In this document: positions 1 to 5,006 of the stretch, piece after piece
Layout of the letters: each line of letters opens with the position of its first letter
How positions within the stretch are numbered: the stretch's first letter is position 1
Origin: Planctomycetota bacterium
GTDB lineage: Bacteria; Planctomycetota; Planctomycetia; Planctomycetales; Planctomycetaceae
Length of the DNA: 5,006 nucleotides
Direction of reading: 5' to 3'
NCBI GenBank assembly: GCA_027622115.1
Contig: JAQBZS010000652.1
Coordinates: 1-5,006, forward strand
Made by a program: the position numbers and the translations under genes
Notes under the pieces: model-generated
What the model was told of the DNA's origin: nothing
The model's database searches: none
The model's input: the letters and a program-made list of their open reading frames with translations, nothing else

Positions 1-60
1 CTCTGGAACTTTGAACCACCCGACCCCTTTCCTCCAATCCGTTCGACTGTGTCATTCATT

Positions 61-77
61 GCCGGTTGAATCCCGGC
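61..77 (+). promoter_or_regulatory. Small inverted repeat in the leader, just upstream of the Shine-Dalgarno
   Basis: GCCGG (61-65) and CCGGC (73-77) are perfectly complementary around a 7-base loop, ending 5 bases before GGAG. A hairpin here could affect initiation at the GTG. There is no T-run after it, so it is not a typical intrinsic terminator. A 5-bp stem is short enough to arise by chance in GC-rich DNA. Confidence 0.2.
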
Positions 78-82
78 GCGAT

Positions 83-86
83 GGAG
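83..86 (+). promoter_or_regulatory. Shine-Dalgarno sequence for the giant propeller gene
   Basis: GGAG, extended to GGAGAAGA through 90, lies 7 bases before the GTG at 94. This supports GTG as the true start. An out-of-frame ATG at 81-83 overlaps the site and opens a frame that stops by 269; it is probably not used. The purine run and spacing are seen directly; its use as a ribosome binding site is inferred. Confidence 0.65.
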
Positions 87-93
87 AAGAGCT

Positions 94-192
94 GTGCAAA
101 ATCGACAAAACCGCTTGGGTATCAGCATCCTGTTCGCGCCGGTGTTGGTTGCCGTTTCGATCATTGGCGTATCGCGTCTCAGTGGTCAGGAG
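94..192 (+). other. N-terminal signal peptide or membrane anchor (residues 1-33)
   Basis: Two arginines (R4, R7) precede an uninterrupted hydrophobic stretch of about 20 residues (L8-S27), followed by a polar, charged segment. This is the n-region/h-region pattern of a Sec signal. No cysteine is present, so it is not a lipoprotein. The expected A-x-A cleavage site is absent: candidates after S27 (G-V-S) or G31 are only moderate. The segment may therefore stay uncleaved and act as an inner-membrane anchor. Everything downstream is predicted to lie outside the cytoplasm. Confidence 0.72.
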
Positions 193-3100
193 GCGAAAAC
201 CGAGGCGGACGCGCCAGAAAAGAAACCAGCCGTTGCCAAGACGCCGGTGGCAAAAACCGGTGCCGCTAAAACAGACGCCGCCAAAACCGGTGCCGCCAAA
301 ACCGGCGCGGCAAAAACAGAATCGGCTAAGACCGAAGCGAAATCGAAGCCCGCCATCAAGAACCCAGTCCAAAACCTCATCAGAAATATCTTCGGCGGTG
401 GCGGACCACGGGCGATACCGAATGCCAAGACCGAAGCTCCCGAGGTCAAGCCGCTCAATGGCGATCGACAGGCTCGCGACCACATCGATGCCCGAGCCGC
501 CCATGTGCCCGAACACGCGGGCTTGCTGCGAACCGTGAAGACGCAAATCGCCGAAGGCCGTTACGACGACGCACTGCTGCGTTTGCAGCTCATTCTGGAC
601 ATCAAGGAAGACTCGTTGGTCAGAAGCGATTCGAACCGCTTCGTATCCGTCCGTGCCGAAGCTAATCGACTGATGGCCTCGTTGCCCGAAAAGTACATCG
701 CTTCCTATCAGTTGGTACACGGTCCCGCCGCGCGGGTGAGTTTGGAAGAAGCGATCGAATCCGGCGACAAGAACCAACTCACCGACGTCGCCACGCAATA
801 CTTTCACACGGAAGCCGGGCAACAAGCGGCGAACTTGCTGGGCTCCCAATTCTTCGACGCCGGTCGCTTTGGCATGGCCGCTCGCTGGCTGGGGCAACTC
901 GATGACGCCAAATCATCCATCGCCCAAGACTCAATGTGGAAGCTGCGAGCGGCATTGGCGTTTCGACAATCCGGTGACGAGACGCGAGCGGCGTCGATTC
1001 TCGCTTCGATCAAGACCGGCACCTTGAATGCTCACGGAACGCGATTGCAGCCAACGACCTGGTTGAACCGAGTGTCGCGGCCGATCCCGTCGCAACTCGT
1101 CAAGCTGGACGATTGGCGGATGCCGTTCGGAACACCCAACCGCATGGGCGTCGGCACCGGCGGAGAACCGTTGCTGCTGCCGCGCTGGTCGCATCCGATC
1201 TCCGCCAAGCCCGCGATTCTCGAACGGGTCGCCACGCTGCTGGAAGATCTCGAAGACCAACAACTCGCCCCCATTCCCGCGTCGTTTCCGATCACCGTCG
1301 ATGGCAAGGTCATCATGCGGACCTTCCGAGGCGTGCATGTCTTGGATGCCGAAAACGGCAAGCTGTTGTGGCACAGCGACACCGGGGACGAAGTTTCTCC
1401 CGACACGCTGCTCACCGGGGTCGCGGAACCGGAAATGATGTTCGGCGACCAAGTGCAAATGGGTTTCAATCCGATGGGCACACGAGTGTCTTCCAATACG
1501 GATTCGAACGCGTTGACCGGACTGCTGTTCCGAAATGGTCTGTACGGCACGCTCACCAGTGACGGCGAACGCATCTACGTGATTCAGTCGCAAGCGCTCT
1601 TCTCACAACCCGGGCGGTATTACGGCTGGAGAAGCGATCCCAATCAAAACGACGCGCACCGCAGGGATTGGAATACCAATAAAGTGGCCGCGTACTGGCT
1701 CAAGGACGGCCGAATTGCTTGGGAAATCGGCGACACCGCAACCGGCGAGACTTTCGATCGTCCGTTGGCCGGCTGGTATTTGTTCGGCCCACCGGTTCCC
1801 GACGGCAACGAACTCTTCGTCGTCGGCGAGAAAGACAGCGAAATCCGGCTGTTCTCGCTCAGCCCGGAAAACGGACGCCAGAACTGGTCGCAACTCATTG
1901 CCTTCACCGACTCCAAAATCGCCAAGGATGCCGGGCGGAGGTTGTGGCCGGCAATGGTTTCGTCGGACAAGGGCGTGCTGGTGTGTCCCACGACTGTCGG
2001 CTGGCTCGTGGCCGTGGAACGCGGCAGCCAACGATTCCTGTGGGCTCATCGATACTCAACACCGACCAAGACGCGTGAATACGGCAACCAAGCGACGATG
2101 GTTCCGCAAACGGCGCTCAACGGTCGCTGGTGTACGTCGGCCCCGATGATCGTGGGCAATCGAGTCATCTACGCGCCGTCCGAACACGACAACTTGGAGT
2201 GTCTACACTTGTTCTCCGGCGAACGCTTGTGGAAGGCCGCCAAGGGCAGCGGTCTCTATGTGGCGGGCGTTTTCGACGACCAAGTGGTCATTGTCGATTC
2301 CGACAGCGTGAAGGCACTTTCCATCAAGGACGGCACCACAAAGTGGACCACACCGATCGACCCAAACGCAGGCAAACCATCGGGCGTGGGCGTTGCCATC
2401 GACGACCATTACCACTTGCCATTGTTGTCCGGCCAGCTTTGGACGTTGAATCTCAAAACGGGCAAGGTCTTACGGAAGTCGTTCTTGCCCGAGGAATCAC
2501 ATGCACTCGGCAATCTCACGATGTATCGCGGAATGTTGCTGTCGATGAGTCCGATGGGACTGACCAGCTTCGAGCAAAAGGACTTTATTGAACACGAAAT
2601 CGCACGGCGTAAGGAATTGTCGCCCAACGACGCGTGGGCTTTGTTGCGGGAGGCCGAGATCTCGCTGCAGAAACGAGACTTCAAGAGTGCTTGGGAGTCG
2701 CTGGCCAAAGCAGACACGCGAGAGATCGAAGCCGACCTCAAAGAGCGATTGCGCGACTTATCCCGCTCGACCTTGGCAGCTTGGATCCGAGCCGATGTGG
2801 GGGCTCACGGAGATTTGCTCAAGGACTTGCATCGCTTCATCAAAACGCCGGACGAACAGTTGGATTACGACCGGCTAGTTGCGGATCGAGCCCTCTCGAC
2901 AAAGAACTACGGCGAAGCCTTCGACGTGTATTGGAAGTTGATCAATCAGGCTCGCCCGGAACGCATGGTGATCGGCGACGACGAAGACACTCAGGTCCAG
3001 ATCGGCCTGTGGCTGTCGGGCCGTCTGGCCGATTTGTGGAAGGCCGCGCCGGCACCGCTGAAAGCCACGTGGGAAGCAAAAGTCGCGGAACGAAACAACG

Positions 3101-4977
3101 CCGTGATCGCGGGCGGAAAAATCGGCGAATTGAACTCCTACTTGCGGGCGATGTCGTTTCATCCGTCGGCGAGTCACGTTCGCTCCAAATTGATCGCACT
3201 GCATCAAGCCGCTGGAGAATTCGCAAAGGCGGAAATCCATCTGCTGCATCTGACGCTGAGTGACGACCCGGCAGTCGCGATGGATGGACACCTGGAACTC
3301 GCCGAACATCTGGTCAAAAATGGCTTGATGTTGGACGCTGCTCGCCGGCTCGATATTGCCGAACTTCACAGCCGCAGCACGAAGCTCGCCGAACCGGATG
3401 CAGTCGCCAATCGTATTGCTCGGGCTCGTCGCGGTTTGACGAGTGTGAAGCGTGAACGGATTGGTTGGTCGGCGAGCGAAGTTCGCGTGGTGCAAATGCA
3501 GACGGACTATTCCTCGAGCCAGATGCAGGTCTTGTTGGGCGAGTTGGAGCAATTGCCGTTCCTGGATCGAATCCGCATTCAGGTTGAAACCGGCGGGCAA
3601 TCGCTGCGATTTGTCGATGCGCAAACTGATGAACTGTATTGGCAGCATCCGCTGCGTGCCGGACGTAAGGGCTCAAGTAATGTCGAGGCGAATTCCGTGG
3701 GCCACTCGCTGTTCGTCATGCATCGGGACGCGTTGCATTGTTTGTCGATGGTGGATCGCAAGGCACTTTGGCCGGCGCGGATCCTGAACTCTCGCGGTCA
3801 AACGCAAACCGCTTACTACCGCACCGGCTACACCTACGGCCAGCGATTTCAGATGCAAAAGGGAGCCACTCGCATGAATTCGCAGTGGGGCCTGACTCAG
3901 CAATACACGCGGACCGGCACGCTGGCCGCCGTTTCGCCCAATGCCGTTTGCACGTATGACCGTCGCGCGGTGAAGGTGTTTGATCCATTGACCGGCGACT
4001 TGCAGTGGATCCGCAAGGGACGGACGCAAACGGGCCGAATTTTCGCCACGGCGGAATACGTCATGGTCCGAGACGGCGTCACGGTGAAGGCATATCGCGC
4101 GATCGACGGCAAGGCCGTGACGCTGAAGAACGCCAACACGCTGCTCCAAAACGGCATTCGCGTTGATGGAAACAACATCGTTGTCGCGGAGTCTTCCACG
4201 ACTTCGTCGCGGCCAAAGTCTACATTGGCCAAGATTTTTGGGTCGGGAACGACCAGCACGAGTTTGGAAATCCGCAGCGTAGATCCGGGAACCGACAAGG
4301 AGTCGTGGAAGGTTGCGTTCGGCAATGACGCCTATGTGACGAAAGTCGACAACGACACCGTTGCCGTGATGGAGCACCCCGCCGACAAGGATGCGGCCTG
4401 GAAACTGGCGACCGTCGATCTGGTCAGCGGAAAGCGTATCGACCTAACAACCGTCCGCATGGAGGACGGTAAAAAGGTCTCGGTGATTGCGGACGATGCG
4501 AAGAAGCACACGCCGCATGCAATTGTGGATCGAGACAATTTGTATCTCATCTTTTACGAACGCAAGAACCGCAATGTCTATTGGGGAGACAGCCTGCGCA
4601 CTATGCGAGTCAACGGCACGTTCCACGCTTTCGACCGCAGATCGGGCCAGCACCTATGGACGCAGAAGGTCGAGGACCAGAATCTGGTGCTGCAGGAGTT
4701 CGAGCACAATCCGCTGATCACGTTCATTCTTCGAAAGCAGGAGAAGGTTGCGAATCGCACGTATTACATGACCTACATGATGGCGCTCGATAAGCGGACG
4801 GGGAAACGAGTCGCGTCTCGGAAGAGTAACCAGACCAGCAGCATGCAGTCCGTCCGAATCAACATGGCGGATCGCTACGTGGACTTGCAGTCCTACAACT
4901 TCCGCTTTCGATTCATGGCGGTTGATCAAACGGCAGCCGTTGATCAGGATGCCTCGCCTCCGAAGAAATCAGAGTAG
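94..4977 (+). CDS. Giant exported protein with two PQQ-like (BamB-like) beta-propellers and TPR-like helical domains
   Basis: This is an intact 1627-residue reading frame ending in TAG. The GTG at 94 is the first usable start after an in-frame TGA at 67-69, and GGAG lies 7 bases upstream. The first in-frame ATG is only at codon 194, which would discard the export signal. Order of parts: hydrophobic N-terminus (about 8-27), AKT pentapeptide repeats (46-80), TPR-like helices (about 140-300), propeller 1 (about 397-829), TPR-like helices (830-1149), propeller 2 (about 1158-1608), short charged tail. Blade motifs such as VLDAENGKLLW (416-426), VFDPLTGDLQW (about 1295-1305) and AFDRRSGQHLW (about 1512-1522) are typical of the PQQ-like superfamily. 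The family includes scaffold proteins (BamB) and quinoprotein dehydrogenases. There is no CxxCH motif and no adjacent cysteine pair, so I infer a binding or scaffold role outside the cytoplasm. Substrate and partners are unknown. The family assignment is firm; the function is not. Confidence 0.93.
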   Translation: MQNRQNRLGISILFAPVLVAVSIIGVSRLSGQEAKTEADAPEKKPAVAKTPVAKTGAAKTDAAKTGAAKTGAAKTESAKTEAKSKPAIKNPVQNLIRNIFGGGGPRAIPNAKTEAPEVKPLNGDRQARDHIDARAAHVPEHAGLLRTVKTQIAEGRYDDALLRLQLILDIKEDSLVRSDSNRFVSVRAEANRLMASLPEKYIASYQLVHGPAARVSLEEAIESGDKNQLTDVATQYFHTEAGQQAANLLGSQFFDAGRFGMAARWLGQLDDAKSSIAQDSMWKLRAALAFRQSGDETRAASILASIKTGTLNAHGTRLQPTTWLNRVSRPIPSQLVKLDDWRMPFGTPNRMGVGTGGEPLLLPRWSHPISAKPAILERVATLLEDLEDQQLAPIPASFPITVDGKVIMRTFRGVHVLDAENGKLLWHSDTGDEVSPDTLLTGVAEPEMMFGDQVQMGFNPMGTRVSSNTDSNALTGLLFRNGLYGTLTSDGERIYVIQSQALFSQPGRYYGWRSDPNQNDAHRRDWNTNKVAAYWLKDGRIAWEIGDTATGETFDRPLAGWYLFGPPVPDGNELFVVGEKDSEIRLFSLSPENGRQNWSQLIAFTDSKIAKDAGRRLWPAMVSSDKGVLVCPTTVGWLVAVERGSQRFLWAHRYSTPTKTREYGNQATMVPQTALNGRWCTSAPMIVGNRVIYAPSEHDNLECLHLFSGERLWKAAKGSGLYVAGVFDDQVVIVDSDSVKALSIKDGTTKWTTPIDPNAGKPSGVGVAIDDHYHLPLLSGQLWTLNLKTGKVLRKSFLPEESHALGNLTMYRGMLLSMSPMGLTSFEQKDFIEHEIARRKELSPNDAWALLREAEISLQKRDFKSAWESLAKADTREIEADLKERLRDLSRSTLAAWIRADVGAHGDLLKDLHRFIKTPDEQLDYDRLVADRALSTKNYGEAFDVYWKLINQARPERMVIGDDEDTQVQIGLWLSGRLADLWKAAPAPLKATWEAKVAERNNAVIAGGKIGELNSYLRAMSFHPSASHVRSKLIALHQAAGEFAKAEIHLLHLTLSDDPAVAMDGHLELAEHLVKNGLMLDAARRLDIAELHSRSTKLAEPDAVANRIARARRGLTSVKRERIGWSASEVRVVQMQTDYSSSQMQVLLGELEQLPFLDRIRIQVETGGQSLRFVDAQTDELYWQHPLRAGRKGSSNVEANSVGHSLFVMHRDALHCLSMVDRKALWPARILNSRGQTQTAYYRTGYTYGQRFQMQKGATRMNSQWGLTQQYTRTGTLAAVSPNAVCTYDRRAVKVFDPLTGDLQWIRKGRTQTGRIFATAEYVMVRDGVTVKAYRAIDGKAVTLKNANTLLQNGIRVDGNNIVVAESSTTSSRPKSTLAKIFGSGTTSTSLEIRSVDPGTDKESWKVAFGNDAYVTKVDNDTVAVMEHPADKDAAWKLATVDLVSGKRIDLTTVRMEDGKKVSVIADDAKKHTPHAIVDRDNLYLIFYERKNRNVYWGDSLRTMRVNGTFHAFDRRSGQHLWTQKVEDQNLVLQEFEHNPLITFILRKQEKVANRTYYMTYMMALDKRTGKRVASRKSNQTSSMQSVRINMADRYVDLQSYNFRFRFMAVDQTAAVDQDASPPKKSE
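229..333 (+). repeat. Seven tandem 15-bp units encoding xxAKT pentapeptides (residues 46-80)
   Basis: The in-frame units read AVAKT, PVAKT, GAAKT, DAAKT, GAAKT, GAAKT and ESAKT. The neighbouring DNA units 274-288 and 289-303 differ at only two bases, whereas others differ at synonymous third positions (GCC/GCT/GCG/GCA, AAA/AAG, ACC/ACA). This points to expansion by tandem duplication followed by drift that kept the amino acids. The segment is basic, low in complexity and probably disordered. It sits just after the export signal, where a flexible spacer or a segment binding acidic polymers is plausible. The role is inferred. Confidence 0.9.
511..993 (+). other. N-terminal TPR-like helical region (residues about 140-300)
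   Basis: Helix pairs with TPR-like spacing are visible. Residues 150-169 contain A-E-G-R-Y-D-D-A-L-L followed by a leucine-rich second helix. Residues about 245-269 contain F-D-A-G-R-F-G-M-A-A-R-W-L, and about 284-303 contain F-R-Q-S-G-D-E-T-R-A-A-S-I-L. The G-x-(F/Y)-x-x-A pattern between helices fits tetratricopeptide repeats, but the repeats are degenerate. TPR domains usually mediate protein-protein contacts. Boundaries are approximate. Confidence 0.6.
1282..2580 (+). other. Beta-propeller 1, about eight PQQ-like blades (residues about 397-829)
   Basis: Seven blades show the repeat ending in tryptophan or its variant: W426, W543, W598, W650, W713, W751, and L-W-T-L-N-L-K-T-G-K at 782-791. 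Each is preceded by beta-rich D-G-x-x-(V/I)-x-(V/A) segments such as the one at 402-408. An eighth, degenerate blade (about 804-829) reads M-Y-R-G-M-L-L-S-M and lacks the tryptophan. Eight blades is the usual number for this superfamily. Blade 2 is enlarged by long insertions at about 444-480 and 505-529. Blade counting was done by eye. Confidence 0.8.
2581..3540 (+). other. Central TPR-like helical domain between the propellers (residues 830-1149)
   Basis: This 320-residue region lacks the propeller motif and is rich in Ala, Leu, Glu, Lys and Arg. TPR-like helix pairs are seen at about 850-875 (L-Q-K-R-D-F-K-S-A-W-E-S-L), 930-951 (S-T-K-N-Y-G-E-A-F-D-V-Y), 1030-1055 (H-Q-A-A-G-E-F-A-K-A-E) and 1065-1095 (V-K-N-G-L-M-L-D-A-A-R-R-L). 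The segment forms a helical arm joining the two propellers and probably provides a protein-binding surface. Confidence 0.68.
3565..4917 (+). other. Beta-propeller 2, about eight PQQ-like blades (residues about 1158-1608)
   Basis: Blade motifs end at W1183, W1226, W1305, the variant Y-R-A-I-D-G-K (1334-1340), W1405, D-L-V-S-G-K (1442-1447), W1522 and A-L-D-K-R-T-G-K (1564-1571), giving eight blades. A last beta-rich segment (about 1590-1608) may close the ring. Insertions interrupt the fold: a Tyr/Gln-rich one at about 1232-1275 and a Ser/Thr-rich one at about 1366-1390. Four cysteine-free blades and only scattered single cysteines elsewhere argue against a disulfide-ring quinoprotein active site. 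Confidence 0.78.
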
Positions 4978-5006
4978 GGCAACCGTGCTCTCCACCGGCC
5001 CCGTGC

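Noticed and set aside
11..40. TTGAAC at 11-16 as a -35 promoter box
   Set aside because: No convincing -10 box is found at 16-18 bases downstream, and the segment may still belong to an upstream gene.
1..69. Possible C-terminal codons of an upstream gene
   Set aside because: Frame 1 is open from the window edge to TGA 67-69, and frame 3 stops at TGA 12-14. Either could end an upstream gene, but too few codons are available to choose or name one.
11..538. Forward alternate-frame open frame of 175 codons overlapping the gene start
   Set aside because: Its translation is dominated by Arg, Pro, Lys and Gln produced by reading the repeat region out of frame, and no domain is visible.
52..897. 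Long antisense open frame of 281 codons, and a 99-codon antisense frame at 186-485
   Set aside because: Both lie opposite the main gene. The Val/Leu/Ala periodicity of the shorter one is the reverse complement of the AKT repeats, and the products look like no known protein.
2875..3648. Antisense open frame of 257 codons, and similar ones at 931-1593 and 3673-4377
   Set aside because: Open antisense frames are expected opposite a long GC-rich gene with strong third-position bias. The translations are Arg/His/Gln-rich without recognisable domains, while the sense strand carries clear blade motifs throughout.
4918..4948. Near-duplicate AVDQ segments at the C-terminus (residues 1609-1618), each with TGATCA
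   Set aside because: Two short copies in a tail are too little to call a functional repeat or binding site; chance or a small duplication explains them.
4985..5006. GTG at 4985 as the start of a downstream gene, with AGGG at 4976-4979 as its ribosome binding site
   Set aside because: The spacing is plausible for a tightly linked next gene, but only seven codons are visible before the window ends, so coding cannot be judged.

Overview
The window is almost filled by one very large forward-strand gene (94-4977, 1627 codons). The moderately high GC and the protein architecture suggest a planctomycete or a relative from the PVC group. That assignment is an inference from the type of protein, because the window has no rRNA or taxonomic marker gene. 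The protein has an N-terminal export signal or membrane anchor, a Lys/Ala/Thr pentapeptide-repeat linker, a TPR-like helical region, and a beta-propeller of PQQ/BamB-like repeats. A long second TPR-like helical region and a second PQQ-like beta-propeller follow.

Layout: 1-93 is a short leader. It may contain the last codons of an upstream gene, and it holds a small inverted repeat and a Shine-Dalgarno sequence. The giant gene runs from a GTG at 94 to a TAG at 4975-4977. Positions 4978-5006 are 29 bases with no assignable feature, apart from a GTG that might begin a next gene. I see no tRNA, rRNA, CRISPR array, insertion sequence or convincing terminator. The long antisense and alternate-frame open frames are shadows of the main gene.

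Function: the protein is most likely an exported or membrane-anchored scaffold or interaction protein. The repeated [AV]xDxxxGKxxW-type blade motifs place both propellers in the PQQ-like / quinoprotein-like superfamily. I see no CxxCH haem motif and no adjacent-cysteine pair of the kind found in methanol dehydrogenases, so an enzymatic PQQ-dehydrogenase role is not supported. With no complete neighbouring gene, no pathway can be assigned. The architecture is the main point of interest; I do not see a new multi-gene system here.
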